DNA of 64,000 nucleotides, from NCBI GenBank assembly GCA_947069175.1, contig CAMTDV010000009.1, forward strand, positions 7,633,163-7,697,162. Direction: 5' to 3'. The number at the start of each line of letters is the position of its first letter. The stretch's first letter is position 1. The notes under the pieces are model-generated. The model made no database searches. It saw nothing but the letters and a program-made list of their open reading frames with translations, and was not told the origin of the DNA. The position numbers were made by a program, and so were the translations under genes. This stretch comes from Scalesia atractyloides (taxonomy: Eukaryota; Streptophyta; Magnoliopsida; Asterales; Asteraceae). Shown piece after piece: positions 1 to 10,717 of this stretch.

Positions 1-799
1 ACTTCTCGCGTAGAATAATTAGGAAGTGATTTGAAAAAAGAAAAGTTATGATACCTCGCCCCAAGATACCAAAAGGATTAACATTCATTTAACTTCCTTG
101 CGCAGTCCCGCATAAGGAAAGAGTTAAGCTTGAAATTAATTCTCCTTGTAAGATAAACCTATGCGCGAGGAATGTAAGAAGAAGACAAAAGGAATCTTTT
201 CTGTTATAACAAACTGGACACGTGGCTTTTGGCAAGAGGATCACAACTGTGACATCTTCTAGAAACAATTAATGCTCATCGTGCAAGGCCTTATTCGGTT
301 ACAACCGAATGTGACGTGGCAAGATCTAGTGCACTCATCTAAGTCACGATGATGGCATATCTCACATATAGATCTAGATGATTTCATTTTCCATGTGGCA
401 ATCCCCTAGCCGTCGATCAGCACACGATCCGTGTGCGTGGAGGGAAAGATAACCAACTAACAGCGTAAAAGATTCTGTTAACTCTCCTTCACATTTTGGC
501 GCCCAAACTCGGCTATAAATAAGAGAATTCAGGTACAAGTAATCTCATTCACTTTTACATACTCTCTCTCTTACTTCACTCAATCTCTTTCGATACACTG
601 TACTTATTCTCACGCCGGTGGGTGGTCACAGAGAGAACCCCGATTCTCCCCGTGGCGAGTCTAACAGTGTTCTATTTTGTAGTGTTTCCAGCGAATGATC
701 TTCTAAACGGCGAGCAAACTTAAGATTAACCTTATTATGCATAAACTGCAACCTCAGATCTAGTTTGATTCCGATCAGCTTAGATCTGGTGTTTCTTCA
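1..799 (+). repeat. 5' LTR of the Tat element, left end outside window
   Basis: This stretch matches 26501-27298 almost throughout. It ends in TTTCTTCA just before a primer-binding-like site. By comparison with the 3' LTR about 140 bases are missing at the left. It contains a perfect inverted repeat at 293-310 (ATTCGGTT, two bases, AACCGAAT), also kept in the 3' LTR, and a TATA box at 514-521. Confidence 0.85.
514..521 (+). promoter_or_regulatory. TATA box of the Tat 5' LTR
   Basis: TATAAATA lies about 285 bases before the LTR end, a fitting position for the RNA polymerase II promoter of the element. The matching site in the 3' LTR (about 27011) reads TGTAAATA, so that copy has lost the motif. 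Confidence 0.6.
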
Positions 800-812
800 T
801 TAGCGCCCACCG
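800..812 (+). other. Degenerate primer binding site of the Tat element
   Basis: TTAGCGCCCACCG starts at the first base after the LTR. It differs by one base from TTGGCGCCCACCG, a sequence commonly found at this place in plant Tat-type elements. The tRNA used as primer is not certain. Confidence 0.55.
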
Positions 813-865
813 ATTTCTTCTTCTTTCTTCTCATTTTTCATTTGTTTGCCTGAATCTTTAGTATC

Positions 866-2683
866 ATGGTTGATGGTTCATCTCATCCACTATGTCCTCG
901 ATCGGAGATCCGGAATGTTGCTTATGGGGCTCCGATCGACGGACACGTGGAAGAAAAGTTTTCCGGTGAAGCTGATGCTCATCATGACCATGGTCATGTG
1001 AACATTCTAGTAACTCCGGGAATCCAAAATGAAATTCCACCTGTTTCTTCAATTCTACCACCCGGTGAGACTTCCATCTCGTGGTATGTAAAATCTCAAA
1101 GTGCATTGTATGCTATTTATGCTCAGCTTTGTGCACACATTGGTACACCAGCACTTCATTCTTAGATACCTGCTGCTCAGGTGCGTGCTTCGCCGGCACC
1201 TCGAGTTCTGAGTTATGATTCACCAAACAGAGCACGTGCACCTTCGCATGTGTCTGTTGAAGATACGAAGATGTATTCGCGATCCAGAACCAGGTATGAC
1301 TCTACACCTTCTGGTGGTAGACGTCAGGAAGAGCAAACTCAGAAGCGTGTTTTCGTCCATTCTCGTCTAGGCCAACGCTTGTCACAAAAACGGGACACTT
1401 AGTACGACGAATATTGCAAGTCATATGATGAGGGTGATAGTGCAAGTGTGTTCAATCATTTATCCAAGGATCATGTTGACTATAAACCAAAAGTTTGCGC
1501 GGTTTATAATCCAGAAGCCGAGCATGATTACAACCTGATCTATAGACCCAGTTGAAGCAGCAGAGGAATCTAAGTTTGTGAAAGAGATTGCGTTAGCTCC
1601 ACTAAAGCGCGCACAGTTACCATCAAACATGGGGAAGTTTAATGGAATGACTGATCCGGACGACCACTTACGCCTGTTTACCGGCGCAGGGCTCATTGAT
1701 GGATGGACCCTGCCCATGCAGTGTCACTTATTTGTTCAAACCCTTACTGGGTCCGTGCGCCTATGGTTTGACAACCTTCCAATAGGTAAATTGACTTCCT
1801 GGAATGATCTCAAGGATAAATTTTTAACTCATTTTAGTCAGCAACAACGTTATGTCAGAGACTCCTCAGATGTGATGAACATCTGGCGGAGAGATGATGA
1901 AAGTTTAGAGGATTTCATTACCTGTTATAATAAAGAAGTCCTTGAGATTGGTGATGTTCATGAAGATTTTCGCGCACAGTTCAAATATGCTGTGCGCTGC
2001 GATGAAATGATTAAGGTTTTGTTTGGCATTGTTGGTCTGCCAAAGAGTTGGGATAAACTTATGGCGGCAACCAAAGTTTATGCTCAAACTGAGCGTAATC
2101 TTAATTTCGACAGACCACCTTCTCCTCATAATTGTCCTCAGGATCTGAGTAGGGGTAGTCGGAAGTTCAAAAAAGGTTGGAAAGAGGCAAGTCAAGGATC
2201 ATATTCTCCTTATTCGACAATGGATGCTCGTTCAACTATTAATAAAATAACAAGTCAAAAAGTAGTTAAGCAAGAAAATCGAGACAGACAGTGGACCCCT
2301 CTAACAAATCTCCGGCAGAGGTTCTTAGCACAGAGAATTATCAGTTCAAGCAACCTCAACCAATGAAAAACAAGAAGGGGCAGGACCCAAATCTTTTCTG
2401 TGATTATCAAAAGGATATGGGGCACACAACTAACAATTGCATCAGTTTGTGCACCGAGATTGAAAAAGCCTTGAAGAGTGGTAAACTCACGCATTTACTC
2501 CAGAATGTGCGAAAGGAAGTTCGTCAAATTACGCGTGGAGATAAGGGTCCAAGCTACAAAAAGATGAAGCATGTTTCCATAATTCAAGGGGGAACGATGA
2601 GCAAGCGGAGTCACCAGTGTTTTCGCAATGTTAATTGGCGTGAACAACAAGTTATTTTCCCTATAGTTCCTGACGGACCATAG
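866..2683 (+). pseudogene. gag: Tat gag polyprotein, broken
   Basis: Gag forms the particle that packages element RNA. An N-terminal part (866-1165, continuing past a stop to about 1400) has a histidine-rich stretch HHDHGH and no domain I recognise. The capsid-like core lies at 1578-2170: it starts NMGKFNGMTDPDDH and includes SVRLWFDNLPIG, LKDKFLTHF and FITCYNKEV, the usual Retrotrans_gag order. The reading frame then shifts, and 2291-2683 holds a degenerate knuckle-like segment (CDYQKDMGHTTNNC) in which the second cysteine is missing. Stops near 1165, 1400 and 1553 and the frameshift near 2300 make it non-functional. Confidence 0.75.
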
Positions 2684-2699
2684 GAAGAACGGCCAGTAG

Positions 2700-3151
2700 T
2701 AATTACACGTATTTTCGGTCACTACCGAACTGATTACATGTTTATCGATCCTTGGAGTTCAATGGATATCATTTATGAGCAAAGCTTTAGACAATTAGAT
2801 CCAAATGATAAGGCACGCCTAGAACCGGTTGATTTTCCTTTGACTGGTTTCTTTAATGAGGCTGTCTTCCCTCTCGGACAAGTTACTTTTCCTGTCACCC
2901 TTTCGGATGGAAAACACTCTTGTACGATCAAAGTAAATTTTATGGTGATGCCGGTGACCTCTCGCCATGATGTCCTGTTAGGCCGTCGCGCACAGCGCGA
3001 CTTCAACATGATCACCTCCACCCCACATGCAACATGTGGTTTTCCAACCAAGACAGGGGTGGCTATCATGTACGCGCGTAAGGAAATCATGTCTATTGAA
3101 GAACCAGTAGCTAAAGGTGCCAAACCATCATCTAGAGAAGTGGATACTTAA
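2700..3151 (+). pseudogene. Tat aspartic protease, catalytic motif lost
   Basis: The protease would cut the Gag-Pol polyprotein. The frame reads YMFIDPWSSMDIIYEQSF where family members have the D-T/S-G active-site triad followed by SS.DI. Only the aspartate and SS remain; the T-G pair is P-W here. A second conserved block, FMVMPVTSRHDVLLGR, matches the C-terminal part of Tat proteases. The frame stays open to 3151, but the changed triad argues against activity. It lies directly upstream of the RT region. Confidence 0.7.
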
Positions 3152-4276
3152 TAGCAAATATCCCGAACAAACAATATTATTAGGTCCCGTAATATCCAAA
3201 GCAATCTGTGCCAAGCTTAAGCAATTATTATTACAAAACATGGATATTTTCGCTTGGTCACATGCTGATATGACCGGTGTTCCGCGCGATGTTGAAGAAC
3301 ATTGTTGAACGTATTCCCTTCGGCGGAACATGCGGTACAGAAGAAGCGCAGCCTTGGCTCAGAAAAAACCAGTGCGATGAACGAACAAGTCACTGAGTTA
3401 TTAGAAGCAAAAATTCTGCGCGAAGTGAGATATCAAACCTGGGTGGCGAATCCGGTCATGGTTAAAAAGCATAATGGTGGTTGGCGCATGTGTGTTGATT
3501 TTAAAGCTTTAAATAAAGCTTGTCCATAAGATTGCTATTCTCTACCAGAAATTGACAAGAATGTATATTCGCTAGCTTCTTTTCGTTGGAAATGTTTTCT
3601 TGATTGCTACAAGGGTTATCATCAAGTTTTGATGAAGAAAGAGGACGAGGATAAAACAGCCTTCCGCACGGAGAAATGATTTTTTTGCTACACCAAAATG
3701 CCTTTTGGCCTCCATAATGCGGGAGCCACTTATCAGAGATTAATGGACACAATTTTCGGGGATGACATCGGGGTCACAGTCGAAGTTTATATCGATGACC
3801 TCGTCATTATGAGCCATACTGAGGAAACAATGCTGACAAATATTTAAAGAACTTTTGATTCTTTGCGGAAGGTCAACCTGAAGCTGAACCCAAGCAAGTG
3901 TTCTTTCGGTATGGAAGAGGGAAAATTTTTGGGTTTTATTGTTACAAAAGACAGCTTTAAAGTTAACCCCGAGAAAGTCGAGGAAATTCTAAACATGCCG
4001 TCACCATCAAGTATCAAAGAGATGCAGCGTTTAGCAGGACGATTAGCTGCGCTAAACCGTTTCCTCGCAAATCATGCTGCAAAATCTTATCCTTTTATCA
4101 GCACATTGCGCAACAATGTCAACAAAGAAAAATTCCAAGGGACTCCTAAAGCAGAGAAGGCTTTTCAAGACGTGAAAGATTGTTTAATTCAACTCCCAAC
4201 TCTCGTAGCTCCGCTAGACAAAGAGCCTATGATCCTTTACCTCACCGCTTCTGAGATGGCGGTTGGTGCAGTTTAG
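3141..4276 (+). pseudogene. Tat reverse transcriptase, several stops
   Basis: Reverse transcriptase copies the element RNA into DNA. The N-terminal linker (FAWSHADMTGVPRDV near 3250) is typical of Tat pol. The fingers contain VKKHNGGWRMCVDFKALNK (about 3460-3520), the palm has MPFGLHNAGATYQRLM (near 3700), and the catalytic YIDD is at 3788-3799. The thumb and connection begin with LKLNPSKCSFG near 3880. Stops occur at about 3528, 3677 and 3845, with a shift near 3305. All motifs are recognisable in order, so this is an intact-length but dead domain. Confidence 0.82.
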
Positions 4277-4640
4277 TTAGTTGAACGGAATGGAGTTCAA
4301 ATGCCAATTTATTATGTTAGCAAAATGCTGAATGATCCAGAAACCCGATATTCCATCATGGAGAAGCTTGTTCTTGCGCTAGTTCATGCTTCGCGCAGGC
4401 TGCGCATGTATTTTTCTGGTCATGTTATCACTGTCTTAACAAACTATCATCTGGGTCAGATATTGTCAAAGCTAGATGTCTCCGGTCGTTTGGTGAAATG
4501 GGCAATCGAGTTGGGAAGGCATAATATCATATACAAGCCACTTCCTGCCATTAAAGGGCAAATCTTAGCTGATTTTGTGACTGAGGTACCAATCGATAAA
4601 GTTCAGGAATGTGAAGAAATTCAAAATCTTGTTCCTATTC
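4201..4640 (+). pseudogene. Tat first RNase H-like (connection) domain
   Basis: This segment follows RT directly and carries YLTASEMAVGAV, then a stop at 4274-4276, then MPIYYVSKMLNDPETRYS and VHASRRLRMYFSGH. In gypsy elements this region is the RNase H that digests the RNA strand of the hybrid. In Tat elements it is usually eroded because a second RNase H takes over. Here the expected catalytic acidic residue of the first block is not evident (TASEMAVGA), in line with that erosion. Confidence 0.7.
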
Positions 4641-4644
4641 TCGA

Positions 4645-5211
4645 TGAAAGAACCTGGATGTTACACACTGACGGTGCATCCAATAGCGATGGAGCAGGCG
4701 CAAGCCTTCTGTTGGTTAATTCTGATAACCAAGAGTTTACATATGCTATTCTTTGGACTTTAAAAGTACAAACAATGAAGCAGAGTATGAAGCCTTTTTG
4801 GCAGGTCTGCGCCTTGCCATAAAAATGGGAGCAACAAACTTAACAGCACATGTAGATTCTTTGCTTGTGGCGGGGAAAATCACCGGTACATATGATGCGA
4901 ATGGAGACATTATGGTTCTATACCTGGAGCAAGCGAAGTCTCTGACCAGTCAGTTAAAACAGTTCAAGTTAATTCATGTAAATCAAAGTGAAAACAAGCA
5001 CGCCGATGCATTAAGCAAATTAGCAGCAACTAGTTATCAACACTTGGCAAAAGAAGTACGAATCGAAGTTTTGAAAAATCCATCGGTTCCACTTAGACAC
5101 GTAAGCATGGTAGAGGTTGGGAGTTCATCATGGATGTCCCCGATCATAATATTTTTACAGCATGGATCTCTTCTGGAGAACAAAGCCGAAGCACTGAAAG
5201 ATTCAGAATAA
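4645..5211 (+). pseudogene. Tat second (archaeal-type) RNase H
   Basis: A second RNase H after the first is a hallmark of the Tat branch. The first acidic site appears in LHTDGASN (Asp codon at 4670-4672), the second in NNEAEYEAFLAGLRLA, the third in HVDSLLVAGKI and the last in NKHADALSKLA near 5000. Residues up to about 4752 are in one frame and the rest in another, so one frameshift splits the domain. Apart from that shift the motif set is complete. Confidence 0.75.
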
Positions 5212-5215
5212 AGCT

Positions 5216-6364
5216 TTGAACTATGAGATGGTGCAGGGAATTCTGTATCGTAAATCTTACATGGGTCCTCTCCTACGCTGTGTTGACAAGCAAGATGCTC
5301 AGTATTTGGTTAGAGAAATTCACGAAGGGTTGTGTGGTATATATGCCGGGCCGCGCATGGTCGTCGCCAAAATAATGAGCGCATGATACTACTGGCCAGG
5401 CATGCATTTGGATGCCGTGGAAATCTCGCGGAAATGCACATCTTGTCAACGTCATGTGGCCAAAAACCCTGCGCCCAGAATCCGTTAGTTCCAGTAACTA
5501 CTGCTTGGCCCTTCCAACAATGGGCCATCGATTTTGTCGGTCCATTTCCTGATGCGCCTGGGGCTATAAAATTAAGTGTGGTGGATGTTGACTATTTCAC
5601 AAAATGAGTGGAGGCCAAGCCACTTGCCTCAACAACGGCCATTGGTAATTCGAAAGTTCATTTGGGAATACATTATATGCCGGTTTGAGTTACCTATGCG
5701 CATCGTTACTGATAATGGTCCAAACTTAGCATCTGATGAGCTTCAAAACTGGATGAAGGAGATGAATATTGAGCATGTATTCACTTCCATTGCGCATCCT
5801 CAAGGCAACGGCCAAGTGGAAAGCATTAACAAGCAACTGGTAGAAGGCATCAAAACCCGCTTAGGGACGGCGTGTAGGGGATAGGTGGATGAGCTTCCTA
5901 GTATCTTATGGGCTCATCGCACCATGCCTAAGACTAGTACCAGGGAGACACCCTTCAGTCTTGTTTATGGGACTAAAGCGGTAATTCCCGCTGAAATCGG
6001 CCTTCCATCTCCACGAATGCTAGCGCTAGAAAAGCACGATATTGAAGCGCAACAACGAATGGATTTAGATTTGTTGGAAGAAAGGCGTGAAAATGCAGCT
6101 ATCCAGGAAGCCAAATACAAAACCCAACTGGAGAAATACTATAACGCAAGAGTGCGCATCTGTACCTTTCTTCCGGGTGATTTCATCTTGCGCAACAACG
6201 AAGGATCAAATGCGGAGAAGTCTGGAAAGTTAGCCCCAAGATGGGAAGGGCCATACGTCATACACGAGGTCCTAGGGAAAGGTGCATACAACCTAAAACG
6301 GTTGGATGGGTTCACGGTTCTTAGAACCTGGAATGCCCAACAGCTCCGCCGTTGTTACATGTAA
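5216..6364 (+). pseudogene. Tat integrase, broken
   Basis: Integrase inserts the DNA copy into the genome. The N-terminal zinc finger is damaged: EIHEGLCGIYAG has Tyr where the second His is expected, while KCTSCQRH keeps the two cysteines. The core acidic residues are visible in WAIDFVGPF (near 5530), IVTDNGPN (near 5710) and QGNGQVES (near 5810). The C-terminal part 5885-6364 is one long frame ending in a GKLAPRWEGPYVI block. Stops occur near 5383, 5486, 5605 and 5882. There is no chromodomain, as expected for Tat. Confidence 0.8.
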
Positions 6365-6743
6365 TCTTAGTCTTCTCCAAACGCACAGGCCTTGCGCCTT
6401 ACCCATATATTGTGCAGGAGATTGCTACTTACAATATTTCCTTTTAGTATGTAATCTTAACGAGTCTATATCGATGGCTTTACGCCTTATAAATGAATAG
6501 AACATTCGTCACTTACATTTTGTGTTTATATATTTTTTTACAAATGCATGCACTTATTTTGGTAGACACAAAAACACGAGGGTTACGCTAAACCTCATGG
6601 ACTTAACGGTAACATGATACCACGAAAGGTTCAATCCATAATCCATACATGAGTTATATACCTCGTTCATTTGTCTCACCTAAAAAAGCAATTGTACTCA
6701 TGCACATATTGTAAGCAAAATATATTATCATTCAGTCAACAAG
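6365..6743. other. Spacer after Tat integrase
   Basis: AT-rich sequence between the integrase stop and the 3' end of the antisense ORF. I see no convincing gene, hairpin or repeat in it. Confidence 0.5.
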
Positions 6744-8787
6744 TTACATGCACAACCGCGCAACAAATACATACAAGCAAAACCATGTTCTCTTGACAAT
6801 CATCCGAACAGACAAACAAAGTTTACTCCCATTCAGGAGCTTGGTTTCTTTCTCTTCACCCTCAGCAAAGATCTCCTTCAACCGGTCTACATAATCGTCA
6901 TGTTGAAGCGCGTTTTCAACCAGATCCATAACCGGGATTTGAAGGTTATCGTACGCTTTTTTGGCAGCAACAAATGCAGCATTGGTGTAAACTCCATGCG
7001 TAGTTGATCGGCTGGTGTCCCATTTAACTTGAAGCGCATGGGCAACGTGAAGTGAGCATTCATTATAACCCTGGGTATAGCCATCACTTCATTCCGCCAC
7101 CATCAGTTGAGCCACCGCCTCATCCAGCTCAGTGGAGTTCAAGATCGAGTTTGCAATCCGCACAAGTATTTTTCAATATGCGTTCAAAGCACAAATATTC
7201 GGATTTTCATAAGTTCGTGAACACTTACATTTACAACACCATACTGCTGCATCCATGTCAGATTGTTCGTTAACGGCTCCACGACACTTTCAGCGGTTAC
7301 ACGCGTGACTTCCGCTTCTTCTACCTTCTTTTAAGTCTCAGATAACCGACGCGCTAGCTCAGCTTTCTCCACCTACGCCAGCTGATGGTTCTTCTTGTAC
7401 ACCTCTAAGTCTTCTTTCATTTACTCCTGATCAAATAGTAAAGAAGTGAGGCCAGAGATTTCCTTATTTCTACGGATAAGGGTAAAACTGGTTTCTACCT
7501 CTTTCTTCTCACTGCGCTCGCGGTGAGAGCGTGCTTCTTCAGCAGCAGTTAACGCATCGGCCTTCTCTTTTTTGAGCTTTTCAATATCATTGCGAAGAGT
7601 GATTTTTTCATTATTGTCACGCGCACAGGCCTCCACCCGACGCTTACGTTCTTCCACAAGAAGCGCAGCTTCCGCTTCCGCCTTCTTCTTCCATCCTATT
7701 GCCGTCCATTCCTCGGTCTTCTTTTCGTCTTAAAACTTGGCTTTTTCAGCCTCGAGCTCTACCATCAACACCTTCACTTTCTCTTTTTCCACACCCACCT
7801 TAAACTTGGATGTTTCAAATTCATCCCAATCCTTGTGCATGCTGCGCCCTTCGCGCATGATTAAGTGGGTTGTGGAGGAAGCACTTGTAGTCTCTTGGAG
7901 ATATGCGCGATAAGTTTGGTCATGAGATTTTTCCTCTTGAATTTTAACCTCAGTAGGAGGATAAGCACCTCTGAACCACTCCTTGCACGCTTGCCAATTG
8001 GCGAAAGTATCCCTTGCTTCAGTTTCCATACAAACTCATGAATCGAAGAGGCCCTCTTAGATGAATATGAGCGATACGAATAATCACCAGGCATCTCGTC
8101 TGGGCGTATGGGGGATTCTTCTTCTGGGTTTTAAAAAACGATTCAAACTCTTGCGCCGAAGGAGAGGGGCCAGTATTTTTAGTCTACTCGCCAGCAGTAG
8201 GATCTTGCTCAAATTTTGAAGATAATGGGGCAGTATCTTTATCCTGATCGCCAGCAGCAGTATCAAATGGAAGTTTGGTTTTTTCTTCAGCCTTTTTTTT
8301 GGTGCAACAGATGTCTTCTCTAGAGAGGGTGGCGTAATGAGTTCTGCTTCACGCTCTCCACTTCAGTCTCCAGCTTATCACCTTGGGTTTTTTCTGCTAT
8401 CTCAGAATCATGCGCCGGATGAACGGGTGATAGTGGCTTTGAGGGTTGTGATGAAGCCCCAATTTTCTATACAGAAGTTAAAAAAGTTAGACATAACTTA
8501 AAAACACAAATTAGTCATATACGTCGTACCAGGAGAGAACTTGGCTGCAAAGGCATCCAGATTGCCTCGTTCCCAATTTTCTTCCGCATTGGCTTTTTCG
8601 AGGGCTAGGCTGGAGATTCTGAATCAGTATTTTTTCTCTTCTTGGATGTGTCCCGGATTAATGGCTCTGGGCTAGATTCCAGATCTATGGGTTCCTCTGG
8701 GTTCGCCACTGGGATATCTACGCTAATCCCATGTTCCACTTTTGGTTTCTTCACACCTACAGGTTCAAGACCTTCCAAGGTGTCAGA
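6744..8787 (-). pseudogene. Tat antisense ORF, C-terminal part
   Basis: Read right to left this is the continuation of 25860-24615 across the nested insertion. Segments in successive frames encode a Glu/Pro-rich linker (8605-8787), a block with WQACKEWFRGAYPP and a charged helix (7730-8029), a coiled coil rich in Glu, Lys and Arg (7421-7657), and a short C-terminal stretch (6744-7087). Tat elements of several plants carry such an antisense gene between integrase and the 3' LTR, sometimes annotated as a gypsy-type putative transposase. Its function is not known. Several frameshifts and stops are present. Confidence 0.6.
8783..8787 (+). repeat. Target site duplication TCAGA, left
   Basis: TCAGA directly precedes the TGTAACATC terminus of LTR 1. 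The same five bases follow the last LTR at 24610-24614, so the whole three-LTR block sits at one integration site. Confidence 0.9.
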
Positions 8788-8974
8788 TGTAACATCAGTC
8801 AAAAAACGGATTTTACCAAACCCGCTCCGTTTATTAACCGAATAATCAGTTTAAAATTTCGTGGCGTATTTAATGCCCAAATTAATTTTAAACGATACAT
8901 AATTAATTATTATATTGGAATATATAATTTGTTTTTGAAAAATTGTTAAAAATAATGAAATAAAAATAAAATGG

Positions 8975-9053
8975 CATTGCCGGGTTTCGAACCCGGGTCA
9001 GTCAGCCGGGTCAACGACTTAACACCCACACACTCAACCACTGCGCCACTTGT
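8975..9053 (-). promoter_or_regulatory. Class-II tRNA-like pol III module in LTR 1 U3, antisense
   Basis: On the minus strand an A box TGGCGCAGTGG and a B box GGTTCGAAACC occur in the spacing of a tRNA gene with a long variable arm. The T arm is perfect: CCGGG, loop TTCGAAA, CCCGG. Runs of four and five T follow within about 20 bases, as in pol III terminators. The D region resembles Ser/Leu tRNAs. I could not fold a full acceptor stem, so it is called tRNA-like rather than a tRNA gene. Confidence 0.65.
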
Positions 9054-9751
9054 ATTCCTTGTTAATTAATGGAAACAATTAATACATATTATCATTCTCG
9101 AATTCAAAATCGGCGCGCCCAAATGCAGTCGTCGGAAATCCCGGCGATCTCGCGAGATTGGACGGTTACTTCAGTTATAAAGTAAACCTTAAACACTACA
9201 TCGGTTATAACCGATGCCTGAGTCCGCGACACAAGTTATAAACGCCGGAGAATTTCTAACCGACGAATCAAGTCGGAAATCGGACCAAATTCATCGATGA
9301 CCTGCCCTATAAATACCTCCTCGAACCTCTGCAAGCTTTTTCGCTCAAAACCGCACCCTTTCTCGGTGAAAATTTACTCGCCGGAAAAGTTCTGCACATC
9401 ACCGGAAAAACCGAACCCTTCACTTCTGAGCCTTACTGAACCCCCTGGGCTTATACCGAAGTCACCCACATCTTTTTCAAGCTTGCTGAAGACTCTCTGC
9501 CGCAAGACACACGACGCCGGAATCTTTTGCTGTCACCAGAGTTCTGCCGGAGAAACAGAGAAGTCCTGTCGGTATACCTTACGCTTAAATCTTTCATTCT
9601 TTTTATATAATCTCACATGTAATTAACCATCAGACACTAACGAACATGATTTAATCTTCGAACCAGTCGGACTTCTGATTCTGGTTAAAATCTAACGAAG
9701 AAGACGAAGTGTCCGTTGTCTATAAGTTTAATTTAATTCAAGTTATGACTC

Positions 9752-10340
9752 GGGTTAGACACACAGTCCAGCGGTGGACTGTGTGCACATTAAACACGTA
9801 AACGTCTCGAGTTCGAATCTTGTCCCACGCATGCTTGCCTTAATAAAAATGTCCTTTTTTTGTTAACCGAACCGGAGTCACCGCTGTTACATGTTAAGTT
9901 TAATAATAACCGGAATAATAACCAAGTTAGACACACAGTCCAGTGGTGGACTGTGTGAATGTTTAATCACACGTCACGAGTTCGAATCCGGACTGCCGCA
10001 CCGGTCCGGACAATTATCCAACCTTTTTAAATAAGGCAGAACTGAAATTATTTAATTATATATAAGTATAATAAAAATCAGGTTATATAACAAGTTAAAC
10101 ACACAGTCCAGCGGTGGACTGTGTGTTAACCTAAACCACAGGTCCCGGGTTCGAGACCTGTGGAGCGCACCGAGTCACTGATTAAAATCTTTTTAGAAAT
10201 AAGTTGATTTTCGGATTAATCTAATTAATATATAAATATAATTAAAAACAGAAATATTTCGGGTTAGACACGTAGCTCAGTTGGTAGAGCTGCGTGCACG
10301 CGTACGGGAGGTCTCGGGTTCGAGCCTCACCCAGCGCACA
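9752..10340 (+). promoter_or_regulatory. Four tandem tRNA-like pol III modules in LTR 1
   Basis: Modules lie at about 9752-9830, 9925-10002, 10092-10171 and 10261-10340. The first three start with a D-arm-like hairpin CACAGTCC...GGACTGTG whose centre fits the A box at 10 of 11 positions. The fourth has a canonical A box, TAGCTCAGTTGG. B boxes read GTTCGAATC, GTTCGAATC, GTTCGAGAC and GTTCGAGCC. A run of five or more T follows each module. They lie downstream of the TATA box, so they would also be part of the pol II transcript leader. Confidence 0.65.
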
Positions 10341-10358
10341 CTTACACGCATACGAACC

Positions 10359-10409
10359 GGTCAAACAGTCAAGGTCAAAGGTCAACGGTCAACGGTCAAA
10401 AAAAGTCAA
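10359..10409 (-). promoter_or_regulatory. Cluster of W-box-like TTGACC motifs in TR-GAG LTR 1
   Basis: GGTCAA is repeated five times, giving TTGACC on the minus strand, the core bound by WRKY transcription factors. Similar clusters with changed copy number occur at the same place in the other LTRs, for example near 16430, 23570, 49838 and 56695, and on the plus strand of the solo LTR at 58414-58450. The repeat could also be a simple expansion. Confidence 0.4.
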
Positions 10410-10704
10410 CATTTTTATTTATTTTTATTGATCCATAGGATTCACTCGCCAACTTTTTGTTGATCCAAAAACCCTTTTTACACATGATACAGGTGAACAG
10501 GATGAAGCAAGGAAAACATAGGAAATGCCTTAGAAGAAAACAATGAAGCCTAGATTGATATTTAGGACATGTTGTAATATTGATTGTAATTTTCCATTAA
10601 AGTGTATTAATGAATATGAAACGTTAAAATAAATGTCATGAGCTTGATGATACCCCAATCATGCCCCGATCACCATTTCCGCTGCGGGTCGGGGTGTGAC
10701 AGAT

Positions 10705-10717
10705 TGGTATCAGAGCC
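10705..10717 (+). other. Primer binding site, interior 1 (tRNA-iMet)
   Basis: TGGTATCAGAGCC, three bases after LTR 1, is complementary to the 3' end of plant initiator methionine tRNA. Confidence 0.9.

Larger units (their letters stand above)
8788..10701 (+). repeat. TR-GAG LTR 1 (711-bp internal deletion)
   Basis: It runs from TGTAACATC to GGTGTGACA and is 1914 bp long, against 2625 and 2617 bp for the sister LTRs. The missing part lies near 10425, where a short T-rich tract jumps directly to CCATAGGATTCACTCGCC; the lost sequence corresponds to about 16480-17210 in LTR 2. It has a TATA box at 9308-9315, a perfect 16-bp palindrome ATCGGTTATAACCGAT at 9200-9215, and all five pol III-like modules. 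Confidence 0.92.
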
